64,000 nt of DNA from JAGQRJ01 sp041402045 (lineage in GTDB: Bacteria > Planctomycetota > J058): the NCBI GenBank assembly GCA_041402045.1, contig JAWKSZ010000036.1, positions 13,004-77,003 on the forward strand, given 5' to 3'. Both the position numbers and the translations under genes were made by a program. The notes beneath the pieces are model-generated. The model was not told the DNA's origin, made no database searches, and saw only the letters and a list, made by a program, of their open reading frames with translations. Positions 18,159 through 26,278 of the stretch are shown here, in pieces. Every line of letters starts with the position of its first letter. Position 1 is the first letter of the stretch.

Positions 18159-19258
18159 TCAGCGCACGCCGGTCGCCTCGGGCTGCCAGATCAGGGCTCG
18201 CCCGTCGTCGGGCTCACAGGCGAAGCGGTGCCGGGTCCGGTCGTAGCGCGCGTACCAGGGGAGCCAAGAGCACGGAAACGTCAGCAGCGGCGGCGGAGAG
18301 GGAAGTCGAGCGCGCCAGCGCTCGGCTGCGGTCGAGTCCTGCGCCAGCAACGCAGCGTGGTAGCGCGCCACCCACAGCGGATAGTCCGTCCCGGGCTCCG
18401 CCGCGCGCTTCGCGCGCATGCGAACCTCCGCGTCGTCGAGGAAGCGCTGGGCCTCCTCGAGGCTCGCGCTGGACGGATCGCTGCGTCGCTGCGCGCGTCC
18501 GCGCGCTTGGCGTCCTGCACCTGCTCGGGGGCCATGTAGCACGGCGTGCCGAGGATCACGCCGGTCTGGGTCAGCCGGCTGTGGCGCTCGGTCAGGAAGC
18601 GCGCCAGCCCGAAGTCTGCCAGCTGGGCCCGGCCGTCGTCGTCGAACAGCACGTTGTCGGGCTTGAGGTCCCGGTGCAGGACCCCCACCTCATGGGCCGC
18701 CTCCAGCCCCCGCGCCAGCGCGCTCACCACGGACCGCGCCTCCGCCTGCTCGAGCGGCCCGCGCTCCAGCCGCTCGCGCAAGGACCCTCGGGGGCAGAGG
18801 TCGAGCACGAAGTAGGGTGACGCGCCCGCGAGCTCCGCGGCGTGGATCCGCACGACGTGCGGGTGCTGCAGCTGCGCCAGGACCTCGGCCTCCCGGGCGA
18901 ACCGGGAGCGCTCCTCCGCGTCCCCCAGATCCACGAGCCGCTTCGCGGCGTAGCGCGCGCCGGTCCGCGGGTCGCGCACGCGGTAGACCTCCCCGCACGC
19001 CCCCTGCCCCAGGAGCTCCTCCACCTCGTAGGGCCCCAGCCGCGCGCTGACGCTCCCCGCCGCCTCCGCCCGCTCCCCCCAGCGCGCGTAGGCGGCCTCG
19101 AGCTGAGCGGCCCGCGCCGCCCCCGAGAGCAGGAGCGCCGCGCTGAGCCCCGTGGGACTCGTCGCCCCCCCAGACACCGCGGCCTGGATCGGGCCCGGCG
19201 GGACGCCGGCCGCGAGCAGCGCGGCGCGAAAGGTCTCGAGCGAAGGGGTGGGCTCCAC
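18159..19258 (-). pseudogene. Ser/Thr protein kinase disrupted by internal deletion and frameshift
   Basis: The first 252 codons encode a kinase: a helical N-terminal region, GQGACGEVYRV, AAKRLVDL, HRDLKPDNVLFDD, ADFGLARF and GTPCYMAPEQ. Immediately after RADARSD, where DVYALG and the whole C-lobe should follow, the frame is lost and reading resumes one frame over with SDPSSASLEEAQRFL, running to a stop at 18159 (VLACEP-type C-terminus ending GVR). The junction (18478-18492) carries two copies of a 7-mer, GCAGCGA on the minus strand, consistent with a deletion between short repeats. As it stands the kinase lacks about 100 residues of the C-lobe and is unlikely to be active. Confidence 0.75.
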
Positions 19259-19360
19259 CCTCGGACGGTAGCGCCCCCGCCGCCCCTGCGCCTGCTACCG
19301 CCCCACCCCGGATTGACCCCAGACCCGGGATCCCGCAGGATCGTCGGCGAGAGGTCGCGC

Positions 19361-20992
19361 GTGGCCACCCTGCTCTCCACGCTCCTGGGCGGCGTGGGGT
19401 TGTTCCTCCTGGGCATGACCCTGCTGACCGACGGGCTCAAGGCCCTGGCCGGGGACTCACTGCGCACGTTCCTCGCGCGCTTCACCGGAGGCCGGCTGCG
19501 CTCGGTCGCGGCGGGGGCCGCCGTCACCGCGCTGGTGCAGTCCTCGAGCGCCACGACCCTGGCCTCGATCGGCTTCGTGAGCGCGGGCCTGCTCACCTTC
19601 CCCCAGGCCCTGGGCGTGATCCTGGGCGCGAACCTGGGCACGACCAGCACGAGCTGGCTGGTCTCGCTCCTCGGGTTCAAGCTCAGCGTGAGCAAGCTCG
19701 CCCTGCCCCTGATCGGCGTCGGCGCCCTGGTCCGCCTGCTGGGCGGGGCGCGCCTCGCTCAGGCCGGCCTGGCCCTGGCCGGGTTCGGCGCGATCTTCCT
19801 CGGGATCGACTTCCTCCAGGAGGGCATGCGCGGCCTGCCCGCGGAGTTCGACCTGGGCGCGCTGGCGGGCAGCGGCTGGGCCGCGCGAGCGGTCCTGGTC
19901 GCGGTCGGCGCGCTGACGACCGTGATCATGCAGTCCTCGAGCGCGGCCGTCGCCACGACCCTCACCGCGTTGCACGCCGGGTCCCTGGACCTGACCCAGG
20001 CCGCCGCCCTGGTGATCGGCCAGAACGTGGGGACGACGGTGACCGCCGGCCTGGGCTCGATCGGCGCCGCGACCGCGGCCAAGCGCACGGCCCTGGCCCA
20101 CGTCCTGTTCAACGTCCTGGTCGGGCTCGCGGCGTTCCTGGTCCTGCCCCTCGCCGTCGACCTGCTCCTGGCGGTCAACGCTCGCCTGGGGATCGAGGCG
20201 CCGGAGGTGCTGCTGGCGGAGTTCCACACCGCGTTCAACCTCCTGGGCGTCCTGGCGTTCCTCCCGCTCCTGGGTCCGTTCGCCGCGCTGCTCGAGCGCC
20301 TGGTCCCGGAGCGCGGCCCGCGCCTGACCCGCTTCCTGGGGCCGGTCGTCGCCCAGGGGCCGGTCGCGCTGGAGGCCGCCGGGCTGACCCTGCGCGCGAC
20401 GCTCCACGAGGCCGTGGACGTGCTCCTCACCCAGCTCGCGCCGCGCAGCGCCGCGCGCCCCGCCGGCCCGCGGCTGGAGGCGGTGGCGCGGGCGCTGACC
20501 GCCACCCGCGAGTTCCTGGCGCAGGTGCGCACGAGCCCCGCCGGGAGCGCCTACGAGCGGCACCTGAGCCTGCTGCACGCCCTCGACCACCTGGAGCGCC
20601 TGGGCGAGACCTGCCTCGAGAAGGAGTTCCTGCGCCAGGTGCGCGACCACCCCCACGTGGAGTCGGCGCACTGGCAGCTCTACTCCGCCGTCGACGCCTG
20701 CGCGCAGGCCCTGGAGCGGGATCGGCCGCTCCCCAGCGCGACCCTGGAGCGCGCGTCCCAGGCGATCGCCGAGCTGCGTCGCCGCGGGCGACCCAAGCTG
20801 CTCATGAGCACGGCGGAGGGCGCCCTGCCCCCGGCGCGGGCGTCCAAGATCCTGGAGACGGTTCGCTGGCTCGACCGCCTGGCCTACCACCTCTGGCGCG
20901 CGAGCCAGCACCTCTCCCCCGCCGACCCCGTGACGATCCCCGAGTCGTCCCTGCCCCCCAGCTCGAACGAGGACGTCGCAGCGGAGACCTAG
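19361..20992 (+). CDS. Na/Pi cotransporter family protein (NptA/YjbB-like)
   Basis: 543-aa membrane protein. The N-terminal two-thirds contains two inverted Na_Pi_cotrans repeats with the signature QSSSATT (about residue 60) and QSSSAAVATT (about residue 190), surrounded by hydrophobic helices and the GANLGTT and GQNVGTT loops. The C-terminal about 170 residues are soluble and helical, resembling the PhoU-like domain attached to YjbB-type transporters. It probably moves phosphate across the inner membrane (export is known for E. coli YjbB). GTG at 19361 with GAGAGG upstream was chosen; the open frame further upstream overlaps the kinase pseudogene and is not protein-like. Its stop overlaps the stop of the convergent acyl-CoA dehydrogenase gene by 4 nt. 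Confidence 0.9.
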   Translation: MATLLSTLLGGVGLFLLGMTLLTDGLKALAGDSLRTFLARFTGGRLRSVAAGAAVTALVQSSSATTLASIGFVSAGLLTFPQALGVILGANLGTTSTSWLVSLLGFKLSVSKLALPLIGVGALVRLLGGARLAQAGLALAGFGAIFLGIDFLQEGMRGLPAEFDLGALAGSGWAARAVLVAVGALTTVIMQSSSAAVATTLTALHAGSLDLTQAAALVIGQNVGTTVTAGLGSIGAATAAKRTALAHVLFNVLVGLAAFLVLPLAVDLLLAVNARLGIEAPEVLLAEFHTAFNLLGVLAFLPLLGPFAALLERLVPERGPRLTRFLGPVVAQGPVALEAAGLTLRATLHEAVDVLLTQLAPRSAARPAGPRLEAVARALTATREFLAQVRTSPAGSAYERHLSLLHALDHLERLGETCLEKEFLRQVRDHPHVESAHWQLYSAVDACAQALERDRPLPSATLERASQAIAELRRRGRPKLLMSTAEGALPPARASKILETVRWLDRLAYHLWRASQHLSPADPVTIPESSLPPSSNEDVAAET

Positions 20993-22635
20993 CCGGGGAG
21001 GGAGCGCTCCACGATCGCGAGCGCGTCGACCCCGCGGGGAAGCGTCCCGAGCTGCGCGCCGCCCTCGCCCCCGAGCCGGGAGCGGCAGAAGGCGTCGCTG
21101 ACCGCCTCGGGCGCGTGACGGATCAAGAGCGAGGCCTGGAGCCCCAGCCCCAGCCCCTCGACCAGGCGTCGGGCGCGGAACTCGAGCTGCTCGGGGTCGG
21201 CGAAGCGCGCGGTCAGGTCGTCGAGGAACGCGTCGTAGTCGCGGCGCTGCCCCCGGGCCCGGGCGAGCTCAGCGTGGACGGCTTCGAAGGAGTCCGGCTC
21301 GCGCCGCATGGCGCGCAGCACGTCCAGGCACTGCACGTTGCCCGAGCCCTCCCAGATCGAGTTCACCGGGACGTCGCGGTAGAGGCGCGGGAGCCCCGAG
21401 TCCTCCACGTAGCCGTTGCCGCCCAGGCACTCCATGGCCTCGGCCACGGCGAACACCGCGCGCTTGCAGTTCCAGTATTTGCCCACGGCGGTGGCCAGGC
21501 GCGCGAAGGCCTGCTGCTCCCCGTCGTGCTGGGCGTCGAAGCCCTCGGCCAGGCGGAACGCGAGCGCCACCGCGCCCTCGTACTCCAGGCACAGGTCGGC
21601 GAGCACGTTCTGCATGAGCGGCTGCTCGATCAGGCGCTTGCCGAAGGTCTGGCGGTGCCGGCAGTGGTGGATCGCCTCGCTCAGCGCGCGGCGCAGGGTG
21701 CTCGCCCCGCCGCTGGCGCAGTCGAGGCGGGTGTGGCGCACCATTTCAATGATCGAGGCGACGCCGCGCCCCTCCTCGCCCACGAGCCAGGCCCGCGCGT
21801 CGTGGAACTCGACCTCGCTCGAGGCGTTGCTGCGGTTGCCGAGCTTCTCCTTGAGCCGCAGCACGCGCATGGTGTTCAGCGCGCCGTCGGGCAGGCGCTT
21901 GGGCAGGAGGAAGCAGCTCAGCCCGCCCGGGGCCTGGGCCAGGACCATGAACGCGTCGACCTGGGGCGCGGAGCAGAACCACTTGTGCCCGCGGAGGGTG
22001 TACTCCTGCCCCGGCCCGCCCGCCCCCGCCGGGGTGGCGCGGGTGGTGTTCGCGCGCACGTCGCTCCCGCCCTGGCGCTCGGTCATGGCCATGCCGAACA
22101 GCACGCCGCGCTTCTCCTCGGCGGGGAGCGGGCGCGGGTCGTAGTGGTTGGCGAGGACCTTGGGCTCCCAGGTCGCGGCGAGCTCGGGCTGCAGGCGCAG
22201 CGTGGGGATCACCGCGAAGGTCATGGTCTGGGGGCAGCTCGCGCCCTCCTCGAGCTGGCCGCGGAGGTGGTTGAGCGCCAGGCGCGCGACGTGCGCGCCT
22301 TGGCGCGCGGAGGTCCAGGGCAGCGAGTGACAACCGTGCTCGATCCCGATCCGCATGAGCTCGTGCCACGCGGGGTGGAACTCGACCTGGTCGATCCGGT
22401 GCCCGTAGCGGTCGTGGGTCTTGAGCACGGGGGTGTGCACGTTGGCCAGGTGCCCGAGCTCGAGCACCTCGGGCTTCCCGCAGAGCTCCCCCAGCTCCAG
22501 GGCCTGGGCCTCGATCCACGCTCCCCCGCCGCGGGCGACCGCCTCGCGCAGCGGCGCGTCGAGGGCGTAGAGGTTCACGTCCGCGAAGGGCGTCGCCTGG
22601 TTGAACACCTCGTCGGGCGCGTGTTGCGTCGTCAT
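20989..22635 (-). CDS. Acyl-CoA dehydrogenase, AidB-like
   Basis: 548-aa flavoprotein of the acyl-CoA dehydrogenase superfamily. AidB-type features: a long N-terminal region, the FAD-binding MTERQGGSDVRANTT block, GHKWFCSAPQVDAF, EMVRHTRLDCASGG, RQTFGKRLIEQPLMQNVLADL, and near the C-terminus EAMECLGGNGYVEDSGLPRLYRD followed by NSIWEGSGNVQ. In E. coli AidB is induced by alkylation stress and binds DNA; an alkyl-base glycosylase gene is also in this window but not adjacent. Whether this protein is an AidB orthologue or an isovaleryl-CoA-type dehydrogenase cannot be fixed from sequence alone. Start ATG at 22635. Confidence 0.9.
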   Translation of the reverse strand: MTTQHAPDEVFNQATPFADVNLYALDAPLREAVARGGGAWIEAQALELGELCGKPEVLELGHLANVHTPVLKTHDRYGHRIDQVEFHPAWHELMRIGIEHGCHSLPWTSARQGAHVARLALNHLRGQLEEGASCPQTMTFAVIPTLRLQPELAATWEPKVLANHYDPRPLPAEEKRGVLFGMAMTERQGGSDVRANTTRATPAGAGGPGQEYTLRGHKWFCSAPQVDAFMVLAQAPGGLSCFLLPKRLPDGALNTMRVLRLKEKLGNRSNASSEVEFHDARAWLVGEEGRGVASIIEMVRHTRLDCASGGASTLRRALSEAIHHCRHRQTFGKRLIEQPLMQNVLADLCLEYEGAVALAFRLAEGFDAQHDGEQQAFARLATAVGKYWNCKRAVFAVAEAMECLGGNGYVEDSGLPRLYRDVPVNSIWEGSGNVQCLDVLRAMRREPDSFEAVHAELARARGQRRDYDAFLDDLTARFADPEQLEFRARRLVEGLGLGLQASLLIRHAPEAVSDAFCRSRLGGEGGAQLGTLPRGVDALAIVERSLPG

Positions 22636-22657
22636 GGGGGCCTCCGGGGCCCCGATC

Positions 22658-23710
22658 CTACTTCTTCCCGCCCTTGGCGCGGCTGAGGAACGCGCCCTGC
22701 TGCCCGAGGCGAGCGAGCGCGGTGAACTCGGTGGAGAGCAGGGACTTGGCCGCGTAGAGCCCCAGCGCGCCGAGCCACGAGCCGCCGTAGAGGGCGACGG
22801 CCGCGAGCACCATGGCGCCGGTCCCGCAGCCCAGCGACCAGATCGCGCGCTCGTCGTCCCCGGACCCGACGCCCAGGAGGAACGGGGCGGCGTAGCCCAG
22901 GAGCCCTACCCCCGCGGTGACGCCGAGCTGCACGAGGCTGAACCATATCGAGCCGGAGCCCGACCACAGGCGCCGGTGGGTCTCGCGGGCGCGGGCGCGG
23001 ATCGCTTCGCGAAGCCGCGCGAGCTCGCCCTGCTCGTCCTCGACCTGGCGCACGGAGTCCAGGAGGCGCTGGGGGAACAGGAACGCGGCCAAGAGCAAGC
23101 GCAGCCCGCGCAGGCGGAGCTGACGGGCGCTGAGCGCGCGGACCTCGTGGCTTCCGCAGCCGAACACGGCGCAGGCGCCGTAGCTGACGCGGCACTCGTC
23201 CCAGCACTCGGTGTGGTAGACCGCGCCGCACCCGGCGCGGGCGCAGCCCACCGCCGCGCCGCGCTCGCTGACCTGGGTCTCGCCGCGCCGCCACAGGCCC
23301 CACGCCTCGCGCACCAGCTCGCCCAGTCCGTAGCGCGCGGAGACCAGCGCCCCCAGGTTGCGCAGGACGAGGAACACCCCGATCCCTCCGCTCACCGCCC
23401 AGCCCCACCCCTGGGGCACGGGCCCGGATCGCCAGAGGGTCGAGACCAGCAGGGCCGCGCCGGCCAGGAGGGTCAGCGCGACCAGGTCCCGCCGGCTCGT
23501 GAGCTGGGCTGCGCCAGGCGCGTCGCCCCCCTGGAGCTCCTCGGGGGTCAAGGACTCGCGGCAGTAGGGGCAGCGCAGGGCCGCGCGCACCCGCGCCTGG
23601 AGCCCGCCGTCCTCGCGCTCGGGAGCGCCCGGGGCCGAACCCTCCTGCGGGGTGACGACAGGGGCCGGCCCGCGGGGCTCGACCCGGATCCGAAGGCGGT
23701 CGGGGTTCAC
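22658..23710 (-). CDS. Membrane protein with RING-like zinc ligands
   Basis: 350-aa protein. Zinc ligands appear in two groups: CPYC at residues 47-50, and further on CARAGC, GAVYHTECWDEC and CAVFGC, which together match the prokaryotic RING-finger pattern (CPYC ... CxxCGxxYHxECW ... CxxxGC) seen in planctomycetes and myxobacteria. Unusually the two halves are separated by about 100 residues that contain two hydrophobic helices. Two more membrane helices lie near the C-terminus. The function is unknown; RING-like modules in bacteria are thought to mediate protein contacts. GTG start at 23710; the gene ends 22 bp upstream of the acyl-CoA dehydrogenase start and may be co-transcribed with it. 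Confidence 0.75.
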   Translation of the reverse strand: MNPDRLRIRVEPRGPAPVVTPQEGSAPGAPEREDGGLQARVRAALRCPYCRESLTPEELQGGDAPGAAQLTSRRDLVALTLLAGAALLVSTLWRSGPVPQGWGWAVSGGIGVFLVLRNLGALVSARYGLGELVREAWGLWRRGETQVSERGAAVGCARAGCGAVYHTECWDECRVSYGACAVFGCGSHEVRALSARQLRLRGLRLLLAAFLFPQRLLDSVRQVEDEQGELARLREAIRARARETHRRLWSGSGSIWFSLVQLGVTAGVGLLGYAAPFLLGVGSGDDERAIWSLGCGTGAMVLAAVALYGGSWLGALGLYAAKSLLSTEFTALARLGQQGAFLSRAKGGKK

Positions 23711-23719
23711 CCCGTCAGC

Positions 23720-24271
23720 CTAGCGAACCCCGCTGCGCCGCGGAGCGGAGTTCGCGAGGCGCGCGATCAGGGCCTCCGCCTGGCGCGGGCTCGTGACCCG
23801 CTCGACCCGTAGGTGCGCGTGCTCGGGACGCCGCAGGAGTTCGGGGGTCGTGCGCCGCCGCCGCCCGTGGGTCTGGAGCAGCCACAGCAGGATCGAGTCC
23901 CGCGAGCAGAAGGCCTTGCGCAACGTCTCGCGGTTCCCCGCCCAGAGCACCTCCCGCAGCAGCGAGCGGCGCAGGGTCCGGCGCAGGAGGCGCGACGCGA
24001 CCCGGGGGAAGCCGTAGTCGAGCCACACCACCGTCGTGGCCCGGGGCCAGAGCAGGTCGCGAACCACGGAGTAGTTTCCGTCGACGACCCAGGCCTCGCC
24101 GGCGGTGGAGGCGTCGACCCGCGCGCGGAACACCTCGAGCGGCGCCTCGGTCCAGCCCGGCTCCCAGTGCAGCGCGTCCAGCTCCACGTGGGGCACGCCC
24201 GTCGCGCGCGCCAGGCGGTGCGCGAAGGTCGTCTTGCCGGCCCCGCAGGGCCCGATCACCAGCGTCCGCAC
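23720..24271 (-). CDS. P-loop NTPase/adenylate kinase-like (topology-modulation FlaR-like) protein
   Basis: 183-aa nucleotide-binding protein. The N-terminus has the Walker A VIGPCGAGKTTFAHRLA, followed by the family block VELDALHWEPGW and WVVDGNYS, and TTVVWLDYGF, all characteristic of small adenylate/shikimate-kinase-like proteins annotated as DNA topology modulation protein FlaR. The real substrate of this family is not established. GTG start at 24271 places Met/Val just before the Walker strand; the longer open frame upstream overlaps the lipoprotein gene. The gene starts 20 bp after the stop of that gene and ends 9 bp before the RING-like gene begins, so an operon is likely. Confidence 0.85.
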   Translation of the reverse strand: MRTLVIGPCGAGKTTFAHRLARATGVPHVELDALHWEPGWTEAPLEVFRARVDASTAGEAWVVDGNYSVVRDLLWPRATTVVWLDYGFPRVASRLLRRTLRRSLLREVLWAGNRETLRKAFCSRDSILLWLLQTHGRRRRTTPELLRRPEHAHLRVERVTSPRQAEALIARLANSAPRRSGVR

Positions 24272-24291
24272 GTCGCCACCTCCCGCGGGAT

Positions 24292-24825
24292 CTACCGCGC
24301 AGGGCCTACGACGGGCGGGCGCGCCTTGTCTGTCGCGCGCCGACGCGCTTCGCGCTCGACCTCCTCGCGCCAGAGCTCGTCGCGCTCGCGCTCGGCCTCC
24401 TCGTAGGCCTCCTGCGCCTGGCGGAACTCGGGGGCCGCGTCCTCGAACTCGTCCTCTTCCTCGTCGTCGTAGGACGAGTAGGCGAACACCCCGGCGGGGA
24501 TCGGCGCACCCCAGTCGAGGTTGCGCTGGGGGTTGAGCAAGGTCAGGGCGCTGGAGGTGGCGGGGAAGGCGAGGACCAGGGGGGTCAGCGGCGGCTCGCC
24601 GAGGCCCATGAGCACCCAGTTGACGGGGTTGAGCATGCCCAGGCCCACGGTGAACACCAGCGAGCCCGTGAGGTCCAGGACCGGCGCCAGCGGGAGCAGG
24701 AGCGCCCCCGCGGGGATCTCCCACACCTCCCGCGGCCCCGAGCTCGTCGTCAGACGACCCCAACGACTCCAGCCGCAGCCGGCGAGCGCGCAGACGAGGA
24801 GCGTGGACAGGAGTCGCGAGCGCAT
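24292..24825 (-). CDS. Predicted lipoprotein, function unknown
   Basis: 177-aa protein with a lipoprotein signal MRSRLLSTLLVCALAGCGW (lipidated Cys17). After the signal comes a region of about 80 residues with two hydrophobic stretches (GALLLPLAPVLDL, LVFTVGLGMLN) and then an acidic patch (SYDDEEEDEFEDAAPEF) leading into a charged helix rich in Glu/Arg that may form a coiled coil (about residues 130-165). Not recognised as a named family. The start at 24825 is set by the signal peptide; the open frame upstream is part of the inverted-repeat element at 24835-24997, which would place that mobile repeat immediately before the gene's ribosome-binding site. Confidence 0.7.
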   Translation of the reverse strand: MRSRLLSTLLVCALAGCGWSRWGRLTTSSGPREVWEIPAGALLLPLAPVLDLTGSLVFTVGLGMLNPVNWVLMGLGEPPLTPLVLAFPATSSALTLLNPQRNLDWGAPIPAGVFAYSSYDDEEEDEFEDAAPEFRQAQEAYEEAERERDELWREEVEREARRRATDKARPPVVGPAR

Positions 24826-24834
24826 GCCGCCAGG

Positions 24835-24997
24835 CCAGTGCTGCACATCAGAAGTTCCGGTACATCTCGCTTGCCCTCGCCGCCCCTGGCTGCGTTGTTC
24901 GTCGGTCACAATGGCCCGCATTGCTCCCTCCTCACGCCTTGCCAGGGACGACGATTGCTGCGCGACCTGTACCGGCACTTCTGAAGCACAGCACTGG
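24835..24997. mobile_element. MITE-like element with 36-bp terminal inverted repeats
   Basis: Ends 24835-24870 and 24962-24997 are imperfect inverted repeats of 36 bp (about 30 matches, starting CCAGTGCTG and ending CAGCACTGG). The 163-bp body contains no gene and includes CTGGCTGCGTTGTTCG and GCAATGCGGGCCATTG-like segments. Size, terminal repeats and lack of coding capacity fit a miniature inverted-repeat element mobilised in trans, or a large hairpin RNA. No clear target duplication could be identified. It sits just upstream of the lipoprotein gene. Confidence 0.65.
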
Positions 24998-25495
24998 TTG
25001 GGAGGTGAGGTAGCAGCAGGACGTGGGTTCAACGTCATGTCCATTGCCTGCGCGAAGTGACGGAATCAGCGGAGCCTTGGCGTCCTTGGCGTCCTTGGCG
25101 GTTTGGATTCCTGGTCCTGTCGGCGCGGTTTCGCAACAGCATCCCGTGCCTGTGCCCCTCTGGGCCGCTTCCCAGCGAGGTTCACCCGACACGGCAGCGC
25201 CGGCGGGGCAGGCTCGCCGCCTCCCTCTCCCCCTCGCGGGTAGGGGAGCAGCTCGCTGCTCCCGGTGGGTGAGGCCGTCCACCCTCCGGAGGGAGGGGGT
25301 CGCCGAGGCGGTTGGGCAGGGCGAGGCTCCGCCCCCGCGAGGACGTGCCGCGGAGGCCCGTCCCTCCGAGAGGTGGAGGGACGTCCATACCGGGAGCAGC
25401 GAGCTGCTGCCCTACCCGTGCTGGGGTGGGGAGCGAGCGGGCCGGCAGGGGCAGGGGCAGGGACGCCCGACCACGCTCGCGGCGTGGACCGGGGT
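24998..25495. repeat. Non-coding island with long inverted repeat
   Basis: No convincing gene. 25238-25266 and 25389-25417 are inverted copies of a 29-bp sequence with one mismatch; each arm itself contains a smaller palindrome around AGCAGCTCGCTGCT. The 122-bp spacer and the flanks are rich in CCTCCCTC/GAGGGAGG tracts that can also pair. A CCTTGGCGTC direct repeat occurs at 25077-25097. This reads as an accumulation site of palindromic repeats between the lipoprotein gene and the phosphoesterase pair (both transcribed leftward). Confidence 0.6.
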
Positions 25496-26260
25496 CTACG
25501 TCCCGATCTTGAGGCGCGCGGCGAGCTGGGGCTCGAGGTCCTCGATCTGGCCGATCTTGGCCATGGTCTTCTCGTAGTCGTAGGGGACCCGGCGCCAGGT
25601 GATCGCCTGGGGGGTCACCACGACGTAGCACGCGCGGTTGTCGCGGTCGCGGGGCTGACCGACCGAGCCCACGTTCACGATCGCCTTGTGCTCGCAGAAG
25701 TCGGGGAAGCGGTAGCGGTAGTCGAGCTGCTGCGCGGTCCGCGTTTGGTAGCGGTCGGTGATCACGCAGGGCATGTGGGTGTGGCCCACGAACAGCAGGC
25801 GCTCGAAGCCCGCGAAGATGTGCTCGAAGCGCTCGCTGGGCCCGTAGCTCATGTCCCGGGCCAGGATGTACTCGTTGGTGGGGTCGCGGGGCGAGCCGTG
25901 AATGAACACGTCCGGCCCCTCCTCGTGGCGCAGGGGGAGCTTGGTCAGGAAGCCCCAGCGGCGGCGCACGGCCTGGCCCGCGATCCAGCCGGGCTTGAGC
26001 ACCTTGCGCGTCCAGTCGATCGCCCGGCGCGCGGGGAGGTTGAACGCGTAGGCGCCGTGGATCAGCGCCTCGTCATGGTTGCCGCGGAGCACGACCCGGC
26101 AGCGGTCCATGATCATGTCCACGCACTCGAGCGGGTTGGGGCCGTAGCCCACCACGTCGCCCAGGCAGATCACGTCGCGGACCCCGATGTCGTCGAGGTC
26201 CGCGAAGACCGCCGAGAGGGCCTCGATGTTCGAGTGGACGTCCGAAATGACCGCGTACAC
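25496..26260 (-). CDS. Metallophosphoesterase (tandem paralogue 1)
   Basis: 254-aa phosphodiesterase-like protein with a complete two-metal site: SDVHSN at the N-terminus, GDVVGYGPNP, GNHDEA, a His in VFIHGSPRDP and GHTHMP. The GDVVGYGP and NVGSVGQPRD signatures match the YfcE-related family of cytoplasmic phosphoesterases often called diadenosine tetraphosphatase-like. It is closely similar along its whole length to the next gene upstream (26279-27043), e.g. SPRDPTNEYILA and VNVGSVGQPRD in both. Separated by 18 bp from that gene and on the same strand, hence a co-transcribed tandem duplication. Substrate unknown. Confidence 0.92.
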   Translation of the reverse strand: MYAVISDVHSNIEALSAVFADLDDIGVRDVICLGDVVGYGPNPLECVDMIMDRCRVVLRGNHDEALIHGAYAFNLPARRAIDWTRKVLKPGWIAGQAVRRRWGFLTKLPLRHEEGPDVFIHGSPRDPTNEYILARDMSYGPSERFEHIFAGFERLLFVGHTHMPCVITDRYQTRTAQQLDYRYRFPDFCEHKAIVNVGSVGQPRDRDNRACYVVVTPQAITWRRVPYDYEKTMAKIGQIEDLEPQLAARLKIGT

Positions 26261-26278
26261 GCCGACTACCCCGAGAGC

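Noticed and set aside
18159..18542. Independent 127-aa gene
   Set aside because: It is the C-terminal part of the deleted kinase gene, out of frame with the first part.
24835..25060. Small plus-strand gene or longer lipoprotein N-terminus
   Set aside because: The coding potential comes from the inverted-repeat element; it has no signal sequence or ribosome-binding site and the repeats pair with each other.
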